A stretch of DNA of 44,407 nt, taken from Anaerococcus lactolyticus ATCC 51172. Its GTDB lineage: Bacteria; Bacillota; Clostridia; Tissierellales; Peptoniphilaceae. The notes beneath the pieces are model-generated. The model was given only the letters and a program-made list of their open reading frames with translations, made no database searches and was not told the origin of the DNA. Within the stretch, counting starts at the first letter, position 1; each line of letters begins with the position of its first letter. Position numbers and translations under genes: made by a program. The stretch is taken from assembly GCF_000156575.1 (NCBI RefSeq), contig NZ_GG666047.1, forward strand, positions 1-44,407, written 5' to 3'. Below are positions 7,649 to 15,335 of the stretch, piece after piece.

Positions 7649-8857
7649 ATGAAATACAAATACAAGCTAGCAAGTCTAATTATGGCGGCTTTTATCTTTC
7701 TTATGCCAATAAGCCTTGCGGCTGGGCAAAATAAAATAGTAGGTCTAGATGAAAATGTAAAAGCCTACATAATAGCCAACGAAGAAAATGGAGAAGTTTA
7801 TTACGAAAAAAATGCTGACGAGCCAAGGGCTATGGCATCCTTAAGTAAACTTATGACTTTTCTCGTAACAATGGATGCTATCCATAGTGGAGCTCTTAAA
7901 CTTGACACCAAGGTCAAGGCTGACAAGGAAGCAGAAAAATTAACAAGCTGGGAATATTCTTCCTTGGGAGTTAAGGAAGGGGAAACCTATACTGTTGATG
8001 AGCTTCTAAAGGGACTAATAGCTGTTTCAGGCAATGACTGTGCCTACCTTTTAGCCAATACTGTTTCAGTTTCAGAACCAGCTTTTGCAAGAGAGATGAA
8101 TGAAAAAGCAAAAGAGCTTGACCTAAAAAGCCAAGTGTATTATAATTCTAGTGGAGTACAAACAGAAGATGGTTACCAAAATACTTCTTCTGCCAGAGAT
8201 TTATTCAAGCTAAGTCAATATATCCTAAAAACTTATCCGGAAATCTTAGACTATGCAGCTATTAGGGAAATTAAAGACCCAGGTCGCGACATAGATAAAA
8301 AATCAACTATTCCCCTCATGGATGAAATAAAGGGCGTAGATGGACTTAAGACTGGTACTACAGATGAGGCGGGATATTGCTTGGTAACAACTGTAGATAT
8401 GAGTAAGCTTGATAGCAATGATGACTTTAGATCTATCGGTGTAGTAATGGGTGCAGACCAAAAAGATACCAGAAATAAAGTTATGAGTGACCTTATTTAT
8501 TACGTTTCAAAATATTTTTCTACTAGGGTGGTCTTAGACACTAATGTGCCTATAAAATCTTTAAAAGATATAACTGTTAAACAGGGATATATAGACCTTT
8601 ATCCAAAAGAAGATATAAAAATGATAATAAAAGAAGGCGAAAATCCTACAATAAAGTATAATATAAAAGATGATATAAAAGCGCCTATAAAAGAAAATGA
8701 AGATTTGGGTGAGGTGGAGGTATCCTATAAGGATGAAAGCCACACTGTCGGCTTGTTTTCAAAAAAGGCCCTTGATAGAGCGAGTCTTTTCTCAAGAGTT
8801 GTAAGGACTGTAAAAGATACTTGTGACTTTTTATTAAAGACTATAATAGCAAGATAA
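7649..8857 (+). CDS. dacA: D-alanyl-D-alanine carboxypeptidase (PBP5/DacA family, peptidase S11)
   Basis: A low-molecular-weight penicillin-binding protein that trims the terminal D-Ala from peptidoglycan stem peptides outside the membrane. It has an N-terminal signal peptide (KYKYK, then a hydrophobic stretch to about residue 25). All three serine-peptidase motifs are present: SLSK (about 64-67), SGN (about 126-128) and KTG (about 234-236). The C-terminal ~110 residues fit the beta-rich PBP5 domain with a final amphipathic or hydrophobic anchor (TCDFLLKTIIA). The length of 402 is typical. The start has TAGGAG upstream. It lies 8 bases after the ANT(6)-like gene, and the tRNA-Arg gene starts 22 bases after its stop. 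Confidence 0.93.
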   Translation: MKYKYKLASLIMAAFIFLMPISLAAGQNKIVGLDENVKAYIIANEENGEVYYEKNADEPRAMASLSKLMTFLVTMDAIHSGALKLDTKVKADKEAEKLTSWEYSSLGVKEGETYTVDELLKGLIAVSGNDCAYLLANTVSVSEPAFAREMNEKAKELDLKSQVYYNSSGVQTEDGYQNTSSARDLFKLSQYILKTYPEILDYAAIREIKDPGRDIDKKSTIPLMDEIKGVDGLKTGTTDEAGYCLVTTVDMSKLDSNDDFRSIGVVMGADQKDTRNKVMSDLIYYVSKYFSTRVVLDTNVPIKSLKDITVKQGYIDLYPKEDIKMIIKEGENPTIKYNIKDDIKAPIKENEDLGEVEVSYKDESHTVGLFSKKALDRASLFSRVVRTVKDTCDFLLKTIIAR

Positions 8858-8877
8858 AGGCAAATTTTTTGCCTTAT
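8858..8877 (+). other. Hairpin between dacA and tRNA-Arg
   Basis: AAGGCAAA and TTTGCCTT form a perfect 8-bp stem with a three-base loop directly before the tRNA. No T-run follows, so it is a weak terminator at best. It may instead be a processing or 3'-protective structure for dacA mRNA. TTGTGA (8821-8826) and TATAAT (8842-8847), 15 bases apart, could be a tRNA promoter inside the end of dacA. Confidence 0.4.
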
Positions 8878-8879
8878 AT

Positions 8880-8956
8880 GTATCGGTAGCTCAGCTGGAT
8901 AGAGCACTGCCCTCCTAAGGCAGGTGTCGGAGGTTCGAATCCTCTTCGGTACACCA
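8880..8956 (+). tRNA. tRNA-Arg (anticodon CCU)
   Basis: A full cloverleaf: acceptor GTATCGG pairs with TCGGTAC (two G-T wobbles), D-arm GCTC...GAGC, anticodon stem CTGCC/GGCAG with loop CTCCTAA (anticodon CCT), T-arm GGAGG-TTCGAAT-CCTCT, discriminator A, and an encoded CCA. It reads AGG codons. It lies between dacA and tadA with almost no flanking space, so it may share their transcript. Confidence 0.95.
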
Positions 8957-8968
8957 AAAGGAAATATT

Positions 8969-9445
8969 ATGCAAGATTTATTTACAAAAGCTGATAAGTT
9001 TTTTATGACAGAAGCTATAAATGAAGCCAAACTTGCAAAATCAATTGACGAGGTCCCGATAGGGGCCGTTGTTGTTTGTGGGGACAGAATAGTTGGCAGG
9101 GGACACAATTTTACTTATAAGGGTAAGTCTGCTCTGAATCATGCCGAAATCTATGCCCTAAAAGAGGCCGGAAAGAATATTGGAGACTTTAGGCTAGAGG
9201 AATGTACTATGTATGTAACACTTGAGCCTTGTCTGATGTGTGCAGGTGCCATTATGCATTCTAGGGTAAAAAGGCTTGTGATAGCATGCAAAGACCCAAA
9301 AAGAGGTGGCTTTTCCACATCCTTCATAGATAAGGACAGTCCCCACCTAAATGTGCCAGAGATTTCTTATGGTCTTATGGAAGAAGAATCTCTAAAGGAA
9401 CTTCAAAGTTTTTTTAGGGCCCTAAGAGAAAAAAAGAAAAGCTAG
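8969..9445 (+). CDS. tadA: tRNA-specific adenosine deaminase TadA
   Basis: Deaminates adenosine 34 to inosine in tRNA-Arg(ACG), allowing one tRNA to read several CGN codons. The cytidine-deaminase zinc site is complete: HAE (about residues 58-60, with the catalytic glutamate) and PCLMC (about 86-90). EVPIGAVVV near the N-terminus is a family hallmark. The start at 8969 has AAAGG seven bases upstream and gives 158 residues, typical for TadA. Reading further upstream would run into the tRNA gene. It is immediately downstream of a tRNA-Arg, although that tRNA (CCU) is not its substrate. A strong terminator overlaps its stop codon. Confidence 0.94.
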   Translation: MQDLFTKADKFFMTEAINEAKLAKSIDEVPIGAVVVCGDRIVGRGHNFTYKGKSALNHAEIYALKEAGKNIGDFRLEECTMYVTLEPCLMCAGAIMHSRVKRLVIACKDPKRGGFSTSFIDKDSPHLNVPEISYGLMEEESLKELQSFFRALREKKKS

Positions 9446-9488
9446 GATGAACTTCGAAGGTTTCAAGTTTATCTTGGCTTTTTAATTT
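9440..9488 (+). terminator. Intrinsic terminator after tadA
   Basis: Arms at 9440-9454 and 9465-9479 pair over 15 bases (several G-T), with a 10-base loop, and are followed by TTTTTAATTT. The stem includes the tadA stop codon. Confidence 0.8.
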
Positions 9489-9520
9489 CAAATTTTTCTA
9501 CATGAAAAAACTATGAAAGA

Positions 9521-9547
9521 TTACAATTCCGACATTTAGAGTATAAT
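9521..9547 (+). promoter_or_regulatory. Probable promoter of the hydroxyacid dehydrogenase-udk-glgB operon
   Basis: TATAAT at 9542-9547 is a consensus -10. TTACAA at 9521-9526 is the best -35 candidate but is only 15 bases away, so the -35 assignment is uncertain. The preceding terminator and the 35-base distance to the start codon support a promoter here. Confidence 0.5.
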
Positions 9548-9581
9548 ATTTAAAAGAAGTTTTAGATAAAGGAGTAGATAG

Positions 9582-10529
9582 ATGAAAATTAGTCTTATAG
9601 ATCCTCTAGAAGTTAAAGAATCTTATATTTTAGAACAAAAAGAAAAATTGGAAAAACTTGGTCATGAGTTCACCTATTATAAGGAAAGTGCCAAGGACTG
9701 TGAAGAAAAAATTGCTAGGCTAAAAGATGCTGACATAGCTATGATTACAAATAAACCTATATCTAGAAAGGTAATAGAAAATACCAATCTTAAACTAATA
9801 GATGTTGCCTTCACAGGAGTTGACCATGTTGATCTTGAAGCTTCTAAGGAAAAGGGAATAAAAGTTTTAAATGCTTCAGGATATTCAGATGACTCTGTTG
9901 CTGAACTTGTAATTGGTCTTACCATTGGAGTTTTAAGAAAGTTTAACCAAAATAGGGAAAATATTTTTGAAAGACAAAATAATTATCTTTTAGGCTCCCT
10001 AATTAAGGGCAAAACTTTTGGTGTGATAGGCACAGGTCATATAGGAAAAAAACTCATAGAACTTCTCCAAGTTTTTGGATGCAAGATTATAGCTTTCTCT
10101 AGGACTGAAAAAGACGATATTAAGGCCTTAGGTGTAGAATATGTTGACCTTAACACCTTACTTAAGGAATCCGACATCGTATCTCTTCACATCCCAAACA
10201 ATAAGGAAACCAAGCACTTCCTAGGAAAAGACCAACTTGACCTTATGAAAGAAGGAGCAGTTTTAATCAACTGTGCGAGAGGTGCTGTTGTGGATAATGA
10301 CTATCTAGCAAAACTTTTGAATGAGGATAAGTTAAGGGCTGGTATAGATGTTTTTGATATGGAACCACCACTTCCAGAAGACTATCCACTTAGAAATGCT
10401 AAAAATGTTATTTTAACTAACCATGTCGCTTTTTACACAGAAGAAGCAATGCAAATTAGAGCAGACATTGTATTTGACAATCTTTACTCCTATCTAAAAG
10501 GGGAAATAAAAAACGAGATAAGCCTATGA
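9582..10529 (+). CDS. D-isomer-specific 2-hydroxyacid dehydrogenase
   Basis: An NAD(P)-dependent oxidoreductase interconverting a 2-hydroxy acid and a 2-keto acid. It has the family's split catalytic domain around a Rossmann domain beginning at VIGTGHIGKKL (about residue 147). The catalytic triad is visible: Arg in NCARGAVVD (about 232), Glu in DMEPPLP (about 262) and His in TNHVAFY (about 282). The length of 315 is normal. The substrate cannot be read from the sequence; D-lactate, phosphoglycerate or hydroxypyruvate types remain possible. It is first gene of a coupled operon (AAAGGAG ribosome-binding site; ATGA overlap with udk). Confidence 0.9.
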   Translation: MKISLIDPLEVKESYILEQKEKLEKLGHEFTYYKESAKDCEEKIARLKDADIAMITNKPISRKVIENTNLKLIDVAFTGVDHVDLEASKEKGIKVLNASGYSDDSVAELVIGLTIGVLRKFNQNRENIFERQNNYLLGSLIKGKTFGVIGTGHIGKKLIELLQVFGCKIIAFSRTEKDDIKALGVEYVDLNTLLKESDIVSLHIPNNKETKHFLGKDQLDLMKEGAVLINCARGAVVDNDYLAKLLNEDKLRAGIDVFDMEPPLPEDYPLRNAKNVILTNHVAFYTEEAMQIRADIVFDNLYSYLKGEIKNEISL

Positions 10530-11155
10530 TAGAACCAAAAATCGTTGCTATTGCTGGAGGCTCAGCCTCTGGCAAGTCTACGATTGTAAAAATAATTGCA
10601 GAAAAATTCAAGGATGATTTGGTAGTTGTGGGCCATGATAATTACTATAGGGCCCATGATGATATCGACTTTGAAGAAAGAAAACTTTTAAATTATGACC
10701 ACCCTCAAGCCTTTGATACTGACCTTTTTTGTGAGGATTTAAAAAAATTATTAGCTGGCCTTGAGATTGACATGCCTCTTTATGATTATAAAATCCATAC
10801 TAGGAGCAAGGATACAGTAAAAGTAAGGGCGAAAAAAATCATCCTTATTGAGGGAATCTTGGTGTTGTATGATAAAAAAATCAGAGAGCTTACTGATACT
10901 AAGGTTTTTGTAGATGCAGATAGTGACATTCGATTAAAAAGAAGAATCCTTAGGGATACAGTAGAAAGAGGCAGGTCTTTGGAATCTTGTCTGACCCAGT
11001 ATATTGAACAGGTAAAACCTATGCACGAAAAGTACGTGGAACCAAGCAAGAAATACGCGGATATCATTATTCCAAGGGGAGCTAAAAATATAAAGGGTAT
11101 AGAGATTTTGTCTAAACATATAGAAAATATAATAGGAAATACTAATGAAAGTTAA
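10526..11155 (+). CDS. udk: Uridine kinase
   Basis: Phosphorylates uridine and cytidine in pyrimidine salvage. The P-loop AGGSASGKST is near the N-terminus (residues 9-18). It is followed by the uridine-kinase segments HDNYYR, NYDHPQAFDTD, PLYDYKIHTR and IILIEGILVLYD, then RDTVERGRS (lid region). 209 residues is the usual size. Its start overlaps the preceding stop (ATGA) and its end overlaps glgB by 11 bases, so the three genes are probably translated together. The link between pyrimidine salvage and glycogen branching is not obvious. Confidence 0.93.
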   Translation: MIEPKIVAIAGGSASGKSTIVKIIAEKFKDDLVVVGHDNYYRAHDDIDFEERKLLNYDHPQAFDTDLFCEDLKKLLAGLEIDMPLYDYKIHTRSKDTVKVRAKKIILIEGILVLYDKKIRELTDTKVFVDADSDIRLKRRILRDTVERGRSLESCLTQYIEQVKPMHEKYVEPSKKYADIIIPRGAKNIKGIEILSKHIENIIGNTNES

Positions 11156-12950
11156 TATAATACCTACAAACTATAAAGAAATAAAAGATTATATAGAAGG
11201 CAACTCAACTATTGGCCATAAGATATGGGGAGCAATCCCTTATGAAGATGGTTATATTTTTAGGGTTTATGCGCCAAATGCTGATGAAGTTTACATCAAG
11301 GGAGATTTTACTAATTGGCAAAACGAAAGGCTCATTAAAAATGATGAGTTTGGATATTTTTATGGCTTTTATAAGGCTAAAGTAAATGATTACTATAAAT
11401 ATATTGTTGTTAAAAATGGTAATTGGATGGAAAAAACGGATCCCTTTGCTCATGCTATGGACGGGGAGGGTGACTTTGCAGCCAAAATCACAGCAGAAGA
11501 TGACTATGTTTTTAATGATGATGAGTTTATAAAAACCAGGGGCAAGAATTACGATAAGCCTCTAAATATTTATGAACTACACATAGGATCTTTTATGAGA
11601 TTTTCTGGCAATGTAAATTTCTTGGATATAGTTGATAATCTAATTAATCATATCAAAGAAATGGGCTACACCCATGTTGAAATCATGCCAGTTACAGAAT
11701 ATCCTTTTTATCCTTCTTGGGGTTACCAATCTACAGGATTTTTTGCCATTAGCCACAGATATGGAACTGTAAGAGACTTTAAAAAATTTGTTGATCTTCT
11801 TCATCAAAATGGTATCGGAGTTATCCTTGATGTGGTGGCAGTCCACTATGCTTCTGATTACTATGGTCTTGATCATTTTGATGGGACAGCCATGTATGAA
11901 TCTCAATACATGGACCTAAAATATTCTGAATGGGGCTCAAACAATTTTGATTATTCAAAGGGCCATGTGAGAAGTTTTATGAAGTCTTCTATGGCATATT
12001 TGATTGAAGAATTTCACCTAGATGGAATCAGGATTGATGCAGTATCATATATGGTATTTTATAATGGCAATAAAAATAGGGGAGTGCATGAAGATAATAT
12101 ATTCTTCATCAAAAACCTTAATGAAACCCTAGAAAAATTACACCCAGATGTGATGAGGATAGCAGAAGATTCATCTGATTATCCAAAGGTTACCCACCCT
12201 GTATGTGAAGGTGGACTTGGCTTTGATTATAAATGGGATATGGGTTGGATGAATGACACTTTAAGATACTTTAAGGTCGATTCTTTTAACCGTAGGGACT
12301 ACCAATCAAAGATTAATTTCTCCATGTTTTATTTTTACAATGAGAGATTTATCTTGCCATTAAGTCATGATGAGGTTGTCCATCTTAAAAAATCTATGCT
12401 AGATAAGATGAACGGGTCTTATGAAGATAAGTTCAAGCAATTGAAAGTCCTTATGACCTATCAAATGACTCATCCTGGTAAGATTTTGAATTTTATGGGC
12501 AATGAAATTGCAACTTTTGAAGAGTGGAACGAAAATGTTGGGATAAGGTGGGATTATCTAGCTTATCCAATCCATGACTCCTACAACTGTTTTATAAAAG
12601 ATTTAAACAAACTTTATAAGGACGAAAAGGCCTTTTACAAGTATGATTATGACATGGCTGGTTTTCAGTGGAGGGTGGTTGATGACAATACTAATTCTGT
12701 CTTTGCCTATGAGAGAAAGGCAGATGAGGACAGGTATTTGGTTATTTTAAATATGGCCAACGTCTACCAACCATACTATGAAATTTATTATGATGAAGAC
12801 CTAGTCTTTGAAGAAGTTTTTAATTCACTAGATGAAAAATACGGCGAATATAGGAATAATAAGAGAAGAATAGAAGTTAAGAAAGGAAATAATCTCGGGT
12901 TAGAGCTTTGGCAATACGAAGCTGTAATCTTTAAGATAAAGAAGTTATGA
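11145..12950 (+). CDS. glgB: 1,4-alpha-glucan branching enzyme
   Basis: Creates alpha-1,6 branches in glycogen-like glucan (GH13). An N-terminal CBM48-like domain (about residues 20-110) contains FRVYAPNADEVYIKGDF. The catalytic barrel has all GH13 regions: the nucleophile Asp in DGIRIDAVSYM (about 297), the acid/base Glu in RIAEDSS (about 340) and the stabilising Asp in LSHDEVVH (about 408). The PSWGYQ and FMGNEI segments are GlgB-like. At 601 residues it lacks the extra N-terminal extension of longer GlgB forms. No glgC, glgA, glgD or glgP is nearby, so the glucan synthesis genes must be elsewhere or absent. Confidence 0.93.
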   Translation: MKVNIIPTNYKEIKDYIEGNSTIGHKIWGAIPYEDGYIFRVYAPNADEVYIKGDFTNWQNERLIKNDEFGYFYGFYKAKVNDYYKYIVVKNGNWMEKTDPFAHAMDGEGDFAAKITAEDDYVFNDDEFIKTRGKNYDKPLNIYELHIGSFMRFSGNVNFLDIVDNLINHIKEMGYTHVEIMPVTEYPFYPSWGYQSTGFFAISHRYGTVRDFKKFVDLLHQNGIGVILDVVAVHYASDYYGLDHFDGTAMYESQYMDLKYSEWGSNNFDYSKGHVRSFMKSSMAYLIEEFHLDGIRIDAVSYMVFYNGNKNRGVHEDNIFFIKNLNETLEKLHPDVMRIAEDSSDYPKVTHPVCEGGLGFDYKWDMGWMNDTLRYFKVDSFNRRDYQSKINFSMFYFYNERFILPLSHDEVVHLKKSMLDKMNGSYEDKFKQLKVLMTYQMTHPGKILNFMGNEIATFEEWNENVGIRWDYLAYPIHDSYNCFIKDLNKLYKDEKAFYKYDYDMAGFQWRVVDDNTNSVFAYERKADEDRYLVILNMANVYQPYYEIYYDEDLVFEEVFNSLDEKYGEYRNNKRRIEVKKGNNLGLELWQYEAVIFKIKKL

Positions 12951-13414
12951 AAGAAAGAAAACCAATCAACCTATCATGGTTAGTAGAAAAATGGACCTTG
13001 ATAGACGAGGATACATATTTAAAAAATATGTGGTTAAATACAGAATCTCTTGATTTTATTAGAATTAATAAAGAGATTCAAACTAATGAAGATATAGAAG
13101 CATCCTATATAGATATAGATCAAGATGTTGAAAAATATATCCTAATGCCTGGAACAAGCGAGATAGATAATAGCGATATAAGAGATGCATTTATCTCTAG
13201 CCTTGATAGGCGCGAAAGGGACTACTTTATAGAAAATGCGGAATTTATATCACCAAGTGCAGAATTTTTAGATACAGTTTATGAATTGGGTCTAGAAGGC
13301 AGGTGGAATGACTTTAGGGATAAGGTCGCAGCGGGAATGTTACTAAGTTGGGCAGAAGATGAGGGTCTTCCTGTCAACAAGGATATGGAGACTATAAATA
13401 TAAACAAAATATGA
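12947..13414 (+). CDS. UPF0158-like protein of unknown function
   Basis: A 155-residue soluble acidic protein. No enzyme motif is visible. The pattern of an aspartate-rich stretch, VEKYILMPG, then a helical segment with FLDTVYELGLEGRWNDFRDKV and a terminal LLSWAEDEGLP resembles the UPF0158 family as I remember it, but this is a weak match. Its start overlaps the glgB stop (ATGA), and its stop overlaps the apbE start in the same way, so it is clearly part of the operon. Confidence 0.75.
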   Translation: MKERKPINLSWLVEKWTLIDEDTYLKNMWLNTESLDFIRINKEIQTNEDIEASYIDIDQDVEKYILMPGTSEIDNSDIRDAFISSLDRRERDYFIENAEFISPSAEFLDTVYELGLEGRWNDFRDKVAAGMLLSWAEDEGLPVNKDMETININKI

Positions 13415-14544
13415 AAAAATTACTTATGATTTTGGCGCTTGCAACAAGTCTAACTGCTTGTGCCAATACCAAGGAAAGTGTTGAAAAACCAAAAGTAGAA
13501 GCAGTTAAGGAAGATTCTTCCCAAGAAGAAGGAAAAAATACTGATTCGGGCGAAGAAGTCAATAACAGTGGCGAATTAGAAAAACACACAGAAAATATCT
13601 ATGAATACTTTGATACTATTACAAACTTTATAGCCTATACAAAAGATCAGGAAGAATTTGATCATTATGTAAAGGTCTTAAAGGATGAACTTAAAATTTA
13701 CCACGAATTATACAATTCCTATGATGCTTTTGATGGGGTTAATAACTTTAGGACTATAAACGAAAACGCCGGCAAGGAGCCTGTTAAGGTGGACCCAAAG
13801 GTTATTGAACTTGTCGAATATTCTAAGAAAATGTATAAGCTTACAAATGGTAAAATAAATATAGCTATGGGCTCTCTCCTTGGTTTATGGCATGAGTACA
13901 GGGAGATGTCTTTGGATAATCCGGACAAGGCTGCTATACCAGAAGAAAGTATGCTAGTTAAGGCAAGTAAGCACAAAGATATAGACTCAATAGTTGTTGA
14001 CGAAAAAGCTGGCACAGTTTTCATAAAAGACCCAGATGTACAAATTGATATTGGGGCTATTGGTAAGGGTTATGCTACAAAGATAATTGCAAATATTTTA
14101 CAAAAAGAAGGACTTAAGCATGGAATCTTATCTGTTGGTGGCGACGATGTTCTAATCGGAGACAACCCGGCCAGCGAAAATTCATATTACAAGATAGGCA
14201 TACAAAATCCAAACCTAGATGATAAGGAAAATCCATATTCATCAATAGTAAGTCTTAAAAATACTTCTGTAGTAACAAGTGGTGATTATCAGAGATATTT
14301 TATGGTTAATGGCAAGAGGTACCACCACATCATTGACCCAGCTACTATGTATCCATCAACAAGGTGGAGGTCAGTATCCGTAATTTTAGATGATATAGCA
14401 AAGGCAGATACCATTTCAACCTACCTATTCATCATTGACCTAGAAGAAGGTCGTGAGTTTGCGAAAAAGGTTGGGGCTGAAGTTTTGTGGATTGATGAAA
14501 ATTATAAGTCCTATAAAACAGAAGGTTGGCCAGAAGTAGAATAG
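13411..14544 (+). CDS. apbE: FAD:protein FMN transferase, ApbE-type lipoprotein
   Basis: Attaches FMN covalently to a threonine of membrane flavoproteins such as Rnf or Nqr subunits. It has a lipoprotein signal with lipobox LTAC (cysteine at residue 17), then a low-complexity acidic linker. The ApbE core shows EYFDTIT, LGLWHEY, DIGAIGKGYATKI, the SVGGD region, SGDYQRYF and HHIIDPATMYP, the last containing metal-binding residues. The canonical GGN is GGD here. 377 residues is usual for lipidated ApbE. Its flavoprotein targets (rnf, nqr, or a fused FMN-binding domain) are not in the window. Its stop is followed by a weak AT-rich hairpin. Confidence 0.93.
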   Translation: MKKLLMILALATSLTACANTKESVEKPKVEAVKEDSSQEEGKNTDSGEEVNNSGELEKHTENIYEYFDTITNFIAYTKDQEEFDHYVKVLKDELKIYHELYNSYDAFDGVNNFRTINENAGKEPVKVDPKVIELVEYSKKMYKLTNGKINIAMGSLLGLWHEYREMSLDNPDKAAIPEESMLVKASKHKDIDSIVVDEKAGTVFIKDPDVQIDIGAIGKGYATKIIANILQKEGLKHGILSVGGDDVLIGDNPASENSYYKIGIQNPNLDDKENPYSSIVSLKNTSVVTSGDYQRYFMVNGKRYHHIIDPATMYPSTRWRSVSVILDDIAKADTISTYLFIIDLEEGREFAKKVGAEVLWIDENYKSYKTEGWPEVE

Positions 14545-14553
14545 TTTTACTAG

Positions 14554-14581
14554 ACTATTAAAAAAAATGTAGTTTAATAGT
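14554..14581 (+). terminator. Weak hairpin after apbE
   Basis: ACTATTAAA and TTTAATAGT form a 9-bp AT-rich stem with a 10-base loop. There is no proper T-run after it, so termination would be poor. Confidence 0.35.
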
Positions 14582-14609
14582 TTAAGATTAGATAAAACTG
14601 AGGTTAGAA

Positions 14610-15263
14610 GTGAACAAGGTAAATGAAGATTTAATTTATGAAAAATTAAATAATAAAAAAGTCAGCTTATTTTTTAAGAGGTTTTTTGATATACTAGTAT
14701 CACTTATCGTCCTAATTATAATTGCTATTCCTATGATAATAGTTGCAATAGCAATCAAGCTTGATTCTAAAGGGCCAGTTTTTTATAAACAAGAAAGACT
14801 AGCCAAGGGTAAAAGGCCATTTTATATTATTAAATTTAGGACAATGAGGGTAGGAGCCGATAAGAATCTTGACAACCTAACAGTCAAAAACGATCCAAGG
14901 ATAACCAAAACTGGTGCCTTCTTAAGAAAATGGAAGATTGACGAGCTCCCACAATTTATAAATGTACTAAAGGGAGATATGTCTTTAGTAGGACCAAGGC
15001 CAGAGACACCAAAGATGGTAAATTTATATCCAAATTACTATGATGTAATCTTTGCCGTAAGACCAGGTATTACTGATTATGCTTCAATAGAATTCAGAAA
15101 TGAATCAGAATATTATAATTCGATTGAAGATAGTGAGAAAATTTACCTTGAAAAAATTCTTCCAATAAAGATTGATCTTAAGTTAAAATATATAGAAAAT
15201 CTGTCAATAAAGACTGATATATCAATACTTTTAAAGACAGCAATGACAATAATTACAAAATAG
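14610..15263 (+). CDS. Polyprenyl-phosphate sugar-1-phosphate transferase (bacterial sugar transferase family)
   Basis: A priming glycosyltransferase that would move a hexose-1-phosphate onto undecaprenyl phosphate at the inner membrane face to start an exopolysaccharide, capsule or glycoprotein glycan. It has an N-terminal hydrophobic hairpin (about residues 25-50), then QERLAKGKRPFYIIKFRTM, the dyad region DELPQFINVLKGDMSLVGPRPE and RPGIT, all hallmarks of the family. It is the short form (217 residues) without the multi-membrane-span N-terminal domain. The start is GTG with GAGGT upstream. No other glycan genes flank it, which is unusual because such enzymes normally sit in polysaccharide clusters. 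Confidence 0.9.
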   Translation: MNKVNEDLIYEKLNNKKVSLFFKRFFDILVSLIVLIIIAIPMIIVAIAIKLDSKGPVFYKQERLAKGKRPFYIIKFRTMRVGADKNLDNLTVKNDPRITKTGAFLRKWKIDELPQFINVLKGDMSLVGPRPETPKMVNLYPNYYDVIFAVRPGITDYASIEFRNESEYYNSIEDSEKIYLEKILPIKIDLKLKYIENLSIKTDISILLKTAMTIITK

Positions 15264-15292
15264 GCGTAAATTTTTACGTCCTATTTTTTTTT
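15257..15292 (+). terminator. Intrinsic terminator after the sugar transferase
   Basis: Arms AATAGGCGTAAA (15259-15270) and TTTACGTCCTATT (15273-15285) pair with one bulge and end in a long T-run. Confidence 0.85.
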
Positions 15293-15335
15293 GGAAAATT
15301 CTTGGTATAATTAAAAGGTATAATAGGAGGTAATT

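Noticed and set aside
8924-8968. Extended N-terminus of TadA reading through the tRNA
   Set aside because: That stretch is the T-arm and acceptor of tRNA-Arg. The ATG at 8969 has a ribosome-binding site and gives normal TadA length.
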